64,000 nucleotides of DNA, taken from NCBI GenBank assembly GCA_019454045.1, contig SKCR01029062.1, positions 62,001-126,000 on the forward strand, given 5' to 3'. The notes under the pieces are model-generated. The model did no database searches and had not been told where the DNA came from. It saw only the letters and a list, made by a program, of their open reading frames with translations. The translations under genes and the position numbers were made by a program. Origin of the DNA: Zanthoxylum bungeanum (Eukaryota > Streptophyta > Magnoliopsida > Sapindales > Rutaceae). Of the stretch, positions 1-13,529 are shown one piece after another. Position 1 is the first letter of the stretch. Each line of letters starts with the position of its first letter.

Positions 1-145
1 ATCATAGAGACCTCCTATCATTTATACATCTAGGTGATCTAATCACAAATGATAAGAGTGCAATCTCATTTGTCACATAGTTAATTTGTACAACAACATC
101 ATGATCTGTACAAATAGTGACGCTATGTGTCATAATTGTCCAATA
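1..145 (-). repeat. 3' LTR of Copia A (partial)
   Basis: On the minus strand the LTR starts TATTGGACAATTATGACAC directly after the polypurine tract. It matches the outer end of the LTR at 22527-24556. The remainder lies left of the window. Confidence 0.85.
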
Positions 146-156
146 ATCTCCCACTT
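146..156 (-). other. Polypurine tract of Copia A
   Basis: Minus strand AAGTGGGAGAT abuts the 3' LTR. This is the usual Copia plus-strand primer sequence and fixes the element's orientation. Confidence 0.8.
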
Positions 157-159
157 GGC

Positions 160-3100
160 CTATAGCCAGTCACTCGAGTGTCTTACACCCGAACTATGTA
201 CGGTTGGCTCAAATTGCTGAGAAATGCTTTGGTCAGCGGATTTGCATGATTATCATCTGATGCGATTTATTCGATCATCACATCGCCACGATGTATGATC
301 CAAACGAATCATATGAATATCGAAGTATGTATCTGGATCGTTGATGAGACCATTAATTCTTTAGCCTGTGCTGACGCCTAGCTCAGCTGCTAACAGAACT
401 ATATCTAATCTAATTAGATTTATTATTGACCCAAATGGCTTCTATTGCCGCTTCAGCTGCAGCAATAACCCGCATTTGTTGTTTATTCGGTAACAGTATC
501 TTGCTTGGAAGATTTCCAGCTCAATATTCCGTTATTCAAACTTTATAGTACCGTTTGCGACTTATAGTCATTTTATCGGTTTAGGTAACTTGCAGTAGTG
601 ATCCCAGTCACTTCAAGTTCTCCTTCTCCACATATTAAGACAGCATCTTTAGTTCTCTAAGAAACTAACGGATGTTCTTAACATCAATCCAGTGACTATC
701 ACTTGGATTGGCCTGTTTGTGAATCCATATGCTCAAAGCGTATGAGACACCAGGTCGCGTACATTTTTCAATGTACGAGTTCTCGGAGATTTTTCTCGAA
801 AGCCAAGCTTTCACCGATTTTATTATGGGAATATCATTTCCAAGAAATGACGTATTATAATTATTTATAGGACAGCAACTGTCAGTGCGCTCCTACTAAC
901 CTCCTTATATACACAAGAATCATTTCGTTTTGAATTAAATCATAAACTATTATGATTACATCAAAACGATAATTACAAGAACCTAATGCTTGCTTCAATC
1001 CAAACATGGATCGAATAACCTGCAAATCTTGTTTGCTTGTTATGGTACGACAAAACCGACAGGATATTGTAAACATCCTCCGAAAGGTTTCCGTTTAAGG
1101 AAAGCGATTTTCTTGTTAAGCTGACATATTTCATAAATAAAACACGCAGCTTTAGCAAGCATTATCCAAATGATTTACCGTGGCAACAGGTAAAAGGTTG
1201 AATCGTAATCAACACAATGTTGATAACGATACATTTCCGCTAAAATCCTAGCTTTATTCGTTGGTATGTTGCCATCCATGTATGTCTTCCTTGAAGACTT
1301 ATAGTACCAATAGGCACAATGCCTTGCGGTACATCAACTAGTATCAAAACATAGTTGATATACATGGAATCCATTTCGGATTCATGACACTTTGCCATAA
1401 TAGGGAGTCGATACCTTGTATCACTTCCTCATACGTAGTCAGTTGGTATTCCTCAAAAGATTGACATCTTTATGAGGTGAGATCAGAAACCCATACCCCA
1501 TGTTTTTTTTCTGACTCTCTCCGACATACGCGGTTCTTATGTATTCAAAGATTATGGTATAGTTTCATCATTGATGAACTATTTGTGTTCCATTAAGGAA
1601 TAGGTGCCTTGAATAGTATTACTCCGATTTTCATCAAGTTTTATTATCCTCTCACTTACCACTGTATATCGGTATTCCTCTTAGGAAAACCGCATGGTGA
1701 GCAACAATTACATTGTCCTCTAGTGAGTTGTATAAGTACTCTACTTTGGTATCCCTAGGATAACCGACAATTGGCACTTATCCAATTTGGGTTTTAGTTT
1801 GGTATCATCCAAACGTATGCCTAGCATTCCCAAATATTCAGGAATGAGAAACCTGGTTTCTTTCGTGTTCATATCTAATATAATATCTGTCAAACAGATT
1901 TTCATGGAACCTTATTCTAAATAAGTTCTTCCACTGTTAAAGCTTATCCGTTGAAGGAAATGATAGCTCAGAGTGACTCATGATTAACCTTATCATGTCC
2001 AATAAAATTCGGTTTATCAGTTCAGACACACCGTCAAAATGACGTGTTCCGTGAGGAGTCCTCATAGAAAGAATACTATACTCTTTCAAGTATATTAGAA
2101 ACTTATTGCTTAAGTATTTTCCATTACGGTCTTACCGTGACGGTTTAATACTTTAGCCGATCAGTTTGTCTATTTCGTGTCGAAACTTTAAAAGTTTCTG
2201 ATTTGTGTTTCAAAAGAAACACATAACCATAACGAGATGCCACATCCATAAAGGTCACGAAATATTCATATCCACCTCTAGCCTAGCTAGACATTGGCAC
2301 ACTTGTTTCACTATGAACTAGGGCTTACAGATCGGTGGCACTTACATTTTTACCAAGTAAATAATATTTTAGGCACTTTGCCCAATAAACTAGATTCGTA
2401 GACTTTATTTGATTGGAAACAAATTAGTCCGAGTACCCACTCTTCGAAAGTGTGGATATACGAGTCTTGTTTGATTGTGTCCCACACAACAATGCCACAA
2501 TTAAGTTTCATCTGATCAAATCAGTTTGAGCTATTTGTTTGTCATGTTTGAGATTTGTTTATATTCAAAATATAAATTCTGTTATTCACATCTAATGTGT
2601 ATATCTCAATATCATCTTTATATAATAAAACATTTTAGTGTTCTAGAATATAAAGGTACACCTGCAACGGGTTATACAGAATATAAAGGTACATCTGCAA
2701 CGGGTTATACACTGATATAGAGATAATGTATCTAGTGAAACTAGTTACATTATAACAATTTCCAAATTTAGATACACACCTGAAGGGTAGTTCCTAAATT
2801 TAGGTATCTACGGTTAAAACAACGACTTTCGTCTCGTTTCCAAATCGCAGATTAATCTCGATTGAAGTCAGTATCCTATTCAAAACAGATTCTGAACATC
2901 AATACATATATTTTATGTACCACACTAAGTATTTAAAATCCAATTTCAATACTAGTAGTGAACACAATTTGACAAACATCTTTGAAGTCAGAGCCTTGCT
3001 CGTCTTCAATTCATTCATGTCTGCTTTGTCTAAACGGCAGTCACGCTTCCGCGATCCCGCTTGCCATAATTTAGGCAGACATTTTGGGATATGTCATTTA

Positions 3101-4046
3101 TCTTCCTAGAAGATTATAATGATTTTGCCTTTGCCAGTTTGAACACTCCAGAAGCCTTTGGCCAAGCCTCGGGTTTCTAGAATATCAAAGTAAGGTACGC
3201 CTTGCGCTACTTGCCTAATTGCAAACTTTGACTTTATCTCCTAGAGAATAGTCATTAACTCTCCAAGAGTTATTTATTGCAATTTAGTACTTCTAAAATC
3301 TAAGTATAGATTTATGAAGATCCTTCAATTTCAGTATCATACTTTAAGGATCTAATCCTTAGTTCTGATTCAGAAATTAAGGAGTCTACTGCGACAAGCT
3401 TAATTGATTAAGCACTAAAGTTATCATCACATAAATCTTCCAAAGATTATGCTCTACTATTGCTTAACTCCGGGCTTAGGCCTAATATGTTATTTTATCC
3501 AATAAAGTAACTTATTATTTTCCAGGACCATCCTGAAATTTATTCCCATTTGAAAATTAAACCATTTAAATACATTTTCCCTAGGATTATGTTTTAAATG
3601 TCAATCTTTCAATTTTATCTTGATTCTAATAGTCCAACTATTTAATCAACGATTTAGGTACTATTTATTATAATGATTACAATAGTCCAACTATTTAATC
3701 AACTATAATTAATAGATTAAAATCAATTATATTGATTAATAATCCAATTATAAAATCAACTATAAATGAATAGTTTGAATACAGTCCAACTGTTAATTAA
3801 AACAACGTTTAAATATTAGTCCAACTAACATTTAATTTATTTGACGAATGATATTGTGATTGAGCGGTATGGCAAGTAATTAAACGATTATTGAAAATTC
3901 AATTCTTGCCTCCCACTATTTTTCGGCGAGCCTCTAACCCTCTGTCGAGTACTCGGGAAACCGTGTTTCCTAGTGGGCAAGGATCTCGTTAAATATCACA
4001 CAATCGTGACTTTGGCCAACAAATTGTATGATAATTAACTAGGTAG
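160..4046 (-). pseudogene. Decayed Copia pol of element A
   Basis: Remains of a Copia polyprotein on the minus strand. At about 222-245 the translation contains ANPLTKAF, matching the conserved ADPLTK block near the end of Copia RNase H. At about 890-1015 the translation reads SMFGLKQALG followed by a run ending LVYI, matching the reverse transcriptase block that contains YGLKQA. The order (RNase H nearest the polypurine tract, reverse transcriptase further in) is correct for Copia. Stops and frameshifts separate the blocks, and the longest open stretch is only about 60 codons. Integrase and protease upstream (about 1200-4046) could not be identified with confidence. A 33-bp tandem duplication lies at 2645-2710. 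Not expected to make protein. Confidence 0.72.
2645..2710. repeat. 33-bp tandem duplication in Copia A body
   Basis: Two adjacent 33-bp units (2645-2677 and 2678-2710), each beginning AGAATATAAAGGTACA, differ at one base (C/T). The length is a multiple of three, so the copies stay in frame. It looks like a local replication-slippage duplication. Confidence 0.85.
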
Positions 4047-4051
4047 ATCTC
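4047..4051. repeat. Left TSD of LOG1 element (ATCTC)
   Basis: ATCTC immediately precedes the LTR terminus TGACCGG at 4052 and recurs at 20609-20613 directly after the opposite terminus. This is the 5-bp duplication made by integration. Confidence 0.9.
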
Positions 4052-4084
4052 TGACCGGCGTAAACACACACGTATAACGCAAGC
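4052..4084 (-). repeat. LOG1 3' LTR, distal 33 bp (cut off by element C)
   Basis: These 33 bases equal the outermost bases at 19038 onward in the other LTR. The LTR resumes after element C at 13530. Combined 3' LTR length is about 1608 bp. Confidence 0.9.
4080..4084. repeat. Left TSD of element C (CAAGC)
   Basis: CAAGC lies just before the terminus TGTTGGGG at 4085 and is repeated at 13525-13529 just after the terminus CCCTACA. It proves insertion of C into the LOG1 LTR. Confidence 0.92.
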
Positions 4085-6693
4085 TGTTGGGGTTGGTGCT
4101 CAGAGCGCCAATCCGGACCGTATTTATGTCTGATTCATGAATACGAACATCCCCTTATTCCATAATATTACTTATTTATGGTTGCACCTCTTGTTCTTAT
4201 ATACGTATTCGATCTGATTACGATTAGATTGAAACTAAATGTGGTTTAGTGATATGTATATATTATACAAAGGCCCGATAATATATAATGCAGTACACAG
4301 TTACAAAGTTAGTTTGTAATTGACATTGGGAAGTGTCACTGCTATATGTATATTATCAAACAAAGTTCCTGGTCAAGATTTGCTAACACGGGTCGGTTAG
4401 TCAAATCCGTTGAGACCAGTACATGTCGTATATCGAGACTTGGTCCGATGGTTTATCCCAATGAACCATGAGTCTAGGGAGACTCGTATAGACATGTAGG
4501 TGTTTATAATGGATAAACATTGAACGGCTCACCGAAGATTCTTAATGGATGGTACGCCAACGTCAATAAGAATCTTCTCGGGTTGAGTAGCATAGTGGTC
4601 CTTCGACTTGAGATACCACTGTGGATGTATGAGACATCCTCCACACTTAGATGGCAGTCACGTCACCGATCTATTTAGATCAGACCTCCGCCTGTTCGTT
4701 GGGTGTGGATCGATCCTCAGGATATCCTGTGTGTGTCAAGATAGGATCCGTCAGTTCTGTGTACAGAGCATAGGTAGTCCATATACTATTAGCAGTCTGT
4801 TAAATCTGTGGCCACAGTATACATCGGAAGTAAGTTCCGAGTGTTATTTAGAGATTGCTAATAGATACGTCGACGAGATAATACCTATAGAGATTTGACG
4901 TTTACATCTATATCTCTGGGATTATCCGGATACCTGTGACGGAGGGATTATACGTATGCAATGACCTCGACCTGTATGATTCAGCTAGTTTATCCGTGAT
5001 CGTCATAATCTACGGGTGGATAGATTATGCACATGAAATTGGATTTCGTGACAGATACCTGAATCTAGAGAGTCTCAATAATGAAACATACTCGTAGAGC
5101 ACTAGAGCAACATTTATGAATAATGATGATTATTTATAAATCGTTTAATCGTTAAACGAAAAATACATGCGAACGGGCCGAACCGTCATTTCCTATTATT
5201 AATGTGTATATTGTATTTAATATATGATATTATTAAATACACATTAATAAATGGTCAAATAAAGGTATTTGACATATATCATCAATATATGTATTTGAGA
5301 TATTTAAAGTAAATATGATACATATATTTGATATATTTGCATTTAATTAATTATTTAATTATTTAATTGTTAAATGATTAATATAATTAAAATATAATAT
5401 ATCACCAAATGAGAAAGTTAGGAAATGATTATAAGTGTAAATGTTGACTTTACATTAAAGGAAAAGGTTGTCAAATTGAATTTGACTTCCTTAGATATTT
5501 GTTTTAATTGTTAAAATTGAAATATCCATTTCCTTTATTTATTTGATATTTTCGGCCATACACTTTATAAATATAAGAGTTATATTTTTCTTAAGTTGCC
5601 TTGTTGACTTAATTAAATATCTTTAAAGTTGTTTTAGATATTTGATCAAGTTGAACAAATGAAATTCAAATGAAGTTGAAATTAATATTTCTTGTATATG
5701 CCTTTGTCAATCGGCCAAGGCCTTCTAATGCAAGTATATATTGTTTTTCATTTCATTTAATGTAACCTAATACACTTTCAAAGAAAACTCCATTAATGGA
5801 AGAAAAGGAAGCTTGTGAGAAAGAAAGAAGAAATCAAGAAAGCTTGGATTTTAGTGAGTTTTTCCAACTTGCTATTAGAAAGGAAAATGTTCCTTAGGAT
5901 CTAGGCTTTAACATATGATGTTCTTAGGTTATTTCTTTCTTTATTCCTTGTGTTTTTGTTGATGGAAGTTTTGATGGAAGTGTTGAGCATGTATAATGAA
6001 GGAAGGTTGTGACTATTGTAGTTATAAGCTTTCTTTTAAGGTTTTGGAAACCATGTTGCTAATCTAGAGTTGTTGACCCACTCTTAGATGACCTAGATTT
6101 GATCTTGAGTTGTTTCATTGTGTTGAGACTTTGATTGGATGGAAGAAACATGATTAAAGTAATTGATTTAACCAATTTGGTCTAATTTGTCCAATTTGAA
6201 GAAATTGAAAAATTAGGGTTCATGACCAATTCCAAATTTGGGGGTTTTCATATATGTTGTGTATTTGGAGTGTATATGATGCATATAAAGTTTCATGTTC
6301 ATTGGATTACATCTTGATGTGTTTTGATGCATGAAATGACAAAGTGCACAAATGGCACCCCTTAAGGAGTATTCGGCCAAGGAGTAATATTTGGGGATTT
6401 TGTTGCTTTTGGTGTTTTGATGTTTTGAACATGCTAAGTTCATCTTAGAAATGATTTAGAATCATTCAAAATTGATTAGATCAATTTCGGACTAAAATGG
6501 ACAAAATACCAAGTAAGGGTAATTTGGTAAATCACCTAAATATGATTTATTGAATTTTATTTCATAATTTGATTATTGGAATATTAAATAAATATGTTTA
6601 TTTAATTAATCCGAGAAAAAGTTTTGAAATCGGAAGATACGATCTTCCGCCGCTTCCGCTGCGTTACCGGATTTGCCCCATAAAACCCCTACA
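4085..6693 (+). repeat. 5' LTR of element C (2609 bp)
   Basis: Begins TGTTGGGGTT and ends CCCCTACA. A near-identical copy is at 10904-13524. A 96-codon frame at 4608-4898 inside it has no recognisable domain and is probably chance. Confidence 0.92.
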
Positions 6694-6696
6694 AAA

Positions 6697-6708
6697 TGGT
6701 ATCAGAGC
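6697..6708 (+). other. Primer-binding site, initiator tRNA-Met
   Basis: TGGTATCAGAGC, the 12-base complement of the plant initiator tRNA-Met 3' end, lies 3 bp after the LTR end. Confidence 0.92.
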
Positions 6709-9700
6709 GAGTCTGATCCTAGGCCACCATAAATGATTAGCTTGTTTTATTCAATGTTTAATCATGTTTTCTTGACTTTATACATGCATGGTATAATCTA
6801 ATTTGATTAGATTTAGGGTGTATGACACTTAATGGAAATCCCCGCTTAATAAGGTTTTAAAGTAACTAGTATTTGGAATACTTGTTTCTTGGTCCGTCTT
6901 GTCAATACGGTTTATAAATATCTTTTCGTTGACTACATCTGAGACCGTGCCTCTGCTGTGAGGGTGTAGCTGATAGAAATTTATTTATTGCCGATTGTAT
7001 ATTAGATACTAGATAAATTCAAGCGAAAGCGGAATCCTGAACGTGCCCTAGCTGTCAGGGTTACGCAAGTAACTTGAGTTTTATCATTGACAAGTTAACC
7101 TTGGTACGTCTCCTTGTGGGCCTGCCTTCGCAGCGAAAACGAGAACGACCAGGGACCGGAACCTCGGAGTCACTGGTGAGTGATTGACAATTAGTTGTCT
7201 ACCTGTGAATATACGTAGGCGAGACCGTGCCTCTGCTGTGAGGCGAAATATATTCATGGGGTCCTCTTCCCTTTATGGAATTCGATTTAATTATTGAATT
7301 CTCGTCTTTTTCCGTTGGGGATTACGGAATTACGTAAAAATAGTGGGAGGCACTGCTAGTTTAAAATATTCCATAACTTAGGCAGTGTATGTTGTGTTAT
7401 GGAAATTGTCGCTTGTTTGTTTCCTTATTCTATTGTTTATATAGAATTAAACTTTTATTACTGCACACATATTATGATATGTTATCTGATTTGACTCTTG
7501 GTTGCAGTTATTCTAGAATAGGTTCTAGATACTAATAGACTAGGATATTAATAGATTAGTCTAAACCATCGAGAACTGTTGTTCCGATTTTCTTAAAAAA
7601 TAAAGATGGTTAATGACTTAGTTTCTAAGTCATAATAGATAATCTAGATAGATATCCCCTTTAGGATATAATACTTTAGAGACAATAGTTTCTTATGCAG
7701 TAAGATTGGACTTGAATTAGTTCATGTCTCGAGATTCTTGACTGGCATTTAGAAAGCCCTATTTATTTGTTTTATGTTTATCTAGTAATGACGTTTCTAA
7801 GCTTTAATTACCTTTAGAGGTTATGTGTCTGACACAATTTGCTAATCAGTTATTTACAATTATTGTGAATAGTTGAATGGAAATAGTAAAGCTAAAGAAA
7901 GGAGATGCGTATATTTGTGTATAGAAAATATCGATTTTCACAATACTACAACTATAGGTATTGGATACCAGATCTCCCGTCTAGTTATTTGAAATATTGG
8001 TTAACGATGTTGTGATATTGTGATATCGGAACTTGCGCGACTATTGGATAGTCACTTGTTCTTTATAAACAATTGTTACATATTTTATAATAACTAGTAG
8101 TGTCATTGACGTATAGATAAACATTAGAAAAATTATTCAGTAAAGTAAAATATTTAGAACGGTGCTTTATGAATTTAATCACGTAAGTATTGGATGCTCA
8201 ATCCATATGGTAAAGGATGGTTTGATACTAGATCACACCACATATCCTTATCCATTTAATGAATATGTATTCAGGAAAGTGATTAAGATCTCATTTAACC
8301 AATGATTGTCATGGACCACCAAATTTATTTAAACTGATACATTGGAGTTGTATGTGGTTTAATAAATAATAATTGCTTAAGCTAGTTTTCTTTACTTCGT
8401 AACTTAGTTGATGAATTGTCATAACTTAGTTACGTGTTTCTGAAGGAACACATATTGAAAGTCTTGAAAGTATCAAGTACTTTCAATCCGTTCTGATGAA
8501 ACATAGATTGAACATTTTTGACTTGTTCAAATATATTCAATCTAAAGGTTTTAGAGAATTCTATCCTCAAAATTCATAACATGTCTTTGAACTGTTCAAA
8601 GATCTTTGATACGATCAAACGTATGAATTTAAAGCAATTAGTTCTAAGGTTATTTAGTGAATATGATTCATATTCAATATTGTTCTTCCACGATTCCATC
8701 TTGATGGAATTGAGTAGTGGGAGCAATCGAATCTTATATGATTGATTGTTTGTTCGTGTGATATTGAAAGTTACCGAATTAGTTTCAATACTCTTGGGGT
8801 TATACTCCAGTAACACTAATTCATCTCTTTAATTAATGTTCCATTATTTTCTGCAGTTGCATATATGATATGTATAGGTAGAAAATTTGAATCTTGAAAA
8901 GTTTGAGATTTCAATCTTTCTTTTATATAGTTATTTAATGGAAATTACTTACACTCGGAGGTATAAGTAAAAGTTTATCGTTTATTCTGTTTAATAGAAT
9001 ATTGTATTCTGTTAATAGAATATCTTTCCTACGATTCTAAGTAATAAAATCGTTTTATTACTTGGTGTGTAACATCAGATGTTAACTATTGTAGAAAAGA
9101 CTTGACTTATTGAAGTCAAATGTGAGAATGATAAATTATAAATGGAACTATGTAATTAATAAGATGAAACAACCCTTATACATCTTCCGTGCAAGTCCAA
9201 TAGGATAACAGAATCATTCACGAGTATTTGATACTTAATGGTTCCGTTGTTTTCTTATTGAAGAAAAATTATCCTATGACTTTTAATGGAAGCGATATTT
9301 GATATCGATTCTGGAAGTTCACCATTGAACCTTAGATCTAAGATTGTTCATAGCTTACTACGATCAAGTTTTGAACTTGATTAAGCTTTCATTATGAATT
9401 AGTTCATGATATGTGCTAATTGTTTGCGCGACGAAAGCATTGTGAGCTTATTAAAGGTTTGACCTTTACAGTATGACAGTGAGAAAAGTTATACTCAGCA
9501 ATCTATTGTAGATTCTGAGAAAACTTATCTCTAGTCACACTAATGAACAATTAAAGATATATTGGTTAATGTTGATAATAAACTGTATATTTTAGCTAAA
9601 GAATGCAAAGTGGCGTTTTTGGATGACTTATTCAGATAAGAGATCAGTTGTGATTTCCTTATTTGAAGAGTTCATTCTGAAATGGCCCTAGAGTTTGTGT

Positions 9701-10889
9701 TTCTGTGAGATCGCAGTTATAGTGTGTTAGCTTACAGAGCCTATTGTAGACTCGGATAAGTCTTCCAAATATGTGTTCTCTATTGTTGATATCGTCAGAT
9801 TGTCTGATCTTGTCAAAGTATAGAGAATACATATGTGATTAGAAGGGTTAGTGAGAGCGTACAAATTACTTTCTAGTGTTATATATCCTGATGACATTAT
9901 CATTATTATTGTAATAATGAGATGTTTGTGAGGTAAAAGATTTACCTAAGTCTTCTTTACTCCGTGAAAGCAGTGGGAGTTGTCTCTGTTATATTTGATA
10001 TAAAGTTTTATATATGATATGAAACTTGGAGACTTGTGAGATACTCCTATTAGTCGTACATTAGATATGATCTAATGAAGGACATAACAAGGCTATCTGT
10101 ATGACAGTTAGTATAACTGTTCGACAGTTATTGTATGTCTTATACATAGTATTCATCTTTCGTAAATGATGATTCCTTTTTCGAAAGAAATATTGATTAG
10201 AATGTCTAAATAATATTATGTATCATTTGATGATAACATAATGAATACTTTATTATGTGCGATTATCGATGTCGATTTAATCGTAATTGTTACGAGTTAT
10301 TTTGACATCCTATAGACCATATGATGGATCTTGAAACACGTTCTTTGTGATCTTTGAGATATTAAGAACGAGTTTCTAATTCATGGAGAATATAGTCTAC
10401 AACCATTAGGGTCATATTAGTTTTGAGAATAATTATGACGTTAGATAGTCTACGTCATAAAGATTCACAAAAGATGCAGTGGGAGTGTCACGAAGGATTC
10501 TACTATTTAGTGGAATCAAATGCAACTTTTGAAGTATTGACTTATGAAGTTGCATAGTGACCTTTTAAATTAGAAGTTTTTGAATTGTTATTGTGCTTGC
10601 GGTTGTCTTCATAGTATTTTGGATTTGATCCTTAAATACTTGGACAACTCAGTAGCTGTAGCACAATACTGATATAGCATCCATTTCATATTAATGTATA
10701 ATTTAGATTCTACAAAATATGAATGATGCTGACTATGGGAAACGATAGAGTTTGATTGACAAACTCGATATTTCATAGCGGACTTGTTTTGTTGTTGCCT
10801 ACCTCTTAAGTACTGGGTGAGCTTTTGAGGGCCATGTGCATACGATGCACATTGAGACGTGTATATGATACCGTGGATTGGCACTAGAG

Positions 10890-10903
10890 CAAGTGGGAGA
10901 AAT
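10890..10903 (+). other. Polypurine tract of element C
   Basis: A run containing AAGTGGGAGA abuts the 3' LTR at 10904. Confidence 0.85.
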
Positions 10904-13524
10904 TGTTGGGGTTGGTGCTCAGAGCGCCAATCCGGACCGTATTTATGTCTGATTCATGAATACGAACATCCCCTTATTCCATAATATTACTTATTTATGG
11001 TTGCACCTCTTTGTTCTTATATACGTATTCGATCTGATTACGATTAGATTGAAACTAAATGTGGTTTAGTGATATGTATATATTATACAAAGGCCCGATA
11101 ATATATAATGCAGTACACAGTTACAAAGTTAGTTTGTAATTGACATTGGGAAGTGTCACTGCTATATGTATATTATCAAACAAAGTTCCTGGTCAAGATT
11201 TGCTAACACGGGTCGGTTAGTCAAATCCGTTGAGACCAGTACATGTCGTATATCGAGACTTGGTCCGATGGTTTATCCCAATGAACCATGAGTCTAGGGA
11301 GACTCGTATAGACATGTAGGTGTTTATAAGGATAAACACTGAACGGCTCACCGAAGATTCTTAATGGATGGTACGCCAACGTCAATAAGAATCTTCTCGG
11401 GTTGAGTAGCATAGTGGTCCTTCGACTTGAGATACCACTGTGGATGTATGAGACATCCTCCACACTTAGATGACAGTCACGTCACCGATCTATTTAGATC
11501 AGACCTCCGCCTGTTCGTTGGTGTGGATCGATCCTCAGGATATCCTGTGTGTGTCAAGATAGGATCCGTCAGTTCTGTGTACAGAGCATAGGTAGTCCAT
11601 ATACTATTAGCAGTCTGTTAAATCTGTGGCCACAGTATACATCGGAAGTAAGTTCCGAGTGTTATTTAGAGATTGCTAATAGATACGTCGACGAGATAAT
11701 ACCTATAGAGATTTGACGTTTACATCTATATCTCTGGGATTATCCGGATACCTGTGACGGAGGGATTATACGTATGCAATGACCTCGACCTGTATGATTC
11801 AGCTAGTTTTATCCGTGATCGTCATAATCTACGGGTGGATAGATTATGCACATGAAATTGGATTTCGTGACAGATATACCTGAATCTAGAGAGTCTCAAT
11901 AATGAAACATACTCGTAGAGCACTAGAGCAACATTTATGAATAATGATGATTATTTATAAATCGTTTAATCGTTAAACGAAAAATACATGCGAACGGGCC
12001 GAACCGTCATTTCCTAATTAATGTGTATTTGTATTTAATATATGATATTATTAAACATACACATTAATAATGGTCAAATAAAGGTATTTGACATATATCA
12101 TCAATATATGTATTTGAGATATTTAAAGTAAATATGATACATATATTTGATATATTTGCATTTAATTAATTATTTAATTATTTAATTGTTAAATGATTAA
12201 TATAATTAAAATATAAATATATCACCAAATGAGAAAGTTAGGAAATGATTATAAGTGTAAATGTTTGACTTTACATTAAAGGAAAAGGTTGTCAAATGAA
12301 TTTGACTTCCTTAGATATTTGTTTTAATTGTTAAAATTGAAATATCCATTTCCTTTATTTATTTGATATTTTCGGCCATACACTTTATAAATATAAGAGT
12401 TATATTTTTCTTAAGTTGCCTTTGTTGACTTAATTAAATATCTTTAAAGTTGTTTTAGATATTTGATCAAGTTGAACAAATGAAATTCAAATGAAGTTGA
12501 AATTAATATTTCTTGTATATGCCTTTGTCAATTTCGGCCAAGGCCTTTCTAATGCAAGTATATATTGTTTTTCATTTCATTTGAATGTTAACCTAATACA
12601 TTTCAAAGAAAACTCCATCAATGGAAGAAAAGGAAGCTTGTGAGAAAGAAAGAAGAAATCAAAGAAAGCTTGGATTTTAGTGAGTTTTTCCAACTTGCTA
12701 TTAGAAAGGAAAATGTTCCTTAGGATCTAGGCTTTAACATATGATGTTCTTAGGTTATTTCTTTCTTTATTCCTTGTGTTTTTGTTGATGGAAGTTTTGA
12801 TGGATGGAAGTTGAGCATGTATAATGAAGGAAGGTTGTGACTATTGTAGTTATAAGCTAGAATTTAAGGTTTTGGAAACCATGTTGCTAATCTAGAGTTG
12901 TTGACCCACTCTTAGATGACCTAGATTTGATCTTGAGTTGTTTCATTGTGTTGAGACTTTGATTGGATGGAAGAAACATGATTAAAGTAATTGATTTAAC
13001 CAATTTGGTCTAATTTGTCCAATTTGAAGAAATTGAAAAATTAGGGTTCATGACCAATTCCAAATTTGGGGGTTTTCATATATGTTGTGTATTTGGATGT
13101 GTATATGATGCATATAAAGTTTCATGTTCATTGGATTACATCTTGATGTGTTTTGATGCATGAAATGACAAAGTGCACAAATGGCACCCCTTAGGGAGCA
13201 TTCGGCCAAGGATGTAATATTTGGGGATTTTGTTGCTTTTGGTGTTTTGATGTTTTGAACATGCTAAGTTCATCTTAGAAATGATTTAGAATCATTCAAA
13301 ATTGATTAGATCAATTTCGGACTAAAATGGACAAAATACCAAAGTAAGGGTAATTTGGTAAATTCACCTAAATATGATTTATTGAATTTTATTTCATAAT
13401 TTGATTATTGGAATATTAAATAAATATTTTATTTAATTAATCCGAGAAAAATTTTTGAAATCGGAAGATACGATCTTCCGCCGCTTCCGCTGCGTTACCG
13501 GATTTGCCCCATAAAACCCCTACA
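10904..13524 (+). repeat. 3' LTR of element C (2621 bp)
   Basis: Second copy of the LTR at 4085-6693; it ends CCCCTACA before TSD CAAGC. An 80-codon reverse-strand frame at 11221-11463 is not credible as a gene. Confidence 0.92.
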
Positions 13525-13529
13525 CAAGC

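Larger units (their letters stand above)
6694..10903 (+). other. Interior of element C, no genes seen
   Basis: It holds the primer site (6697-6708) and polypurine tract (10890-10903), but translation in six frames gives only short frames without Copia motifs such as the YGLKQA block, YVDD or ADPLTK. It is AT-rich. Confidence 0.75.
4085..13524 (+). mobile_element. Element C: gene-free Copia-primed LTR element (LARD-like)
   Basis: A 9.4 kb element with TSD CAAGC, two LTRs of about 2.6 kb (4085-6693 and 10904-13524), a perfect TGGTATCAGAGC initiator-Met primer site at 6697-6708, and a polypurine tract containing AGTGGGAGA at about 10890-10903. The 4.2 kb interior has no open frame above about 90 codons and no recognisable gag or pol, although it lies between intact signals. 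The LTRs differ mainly by scattered single-base indels, so the insertion is fairly recent. A non-autonomous large retrotransposon derivative mobilised by a Copia partner is the best description; family name unknown. Confidence 0.88.

Noticed and set aside
4608..4898. 96-codon open frame in the 5' LTR of element C
   Set aside because: Composition is ordinary LTR sequence, the second LTR has a small indel that breaks the same frame, and no domain is recognisable.
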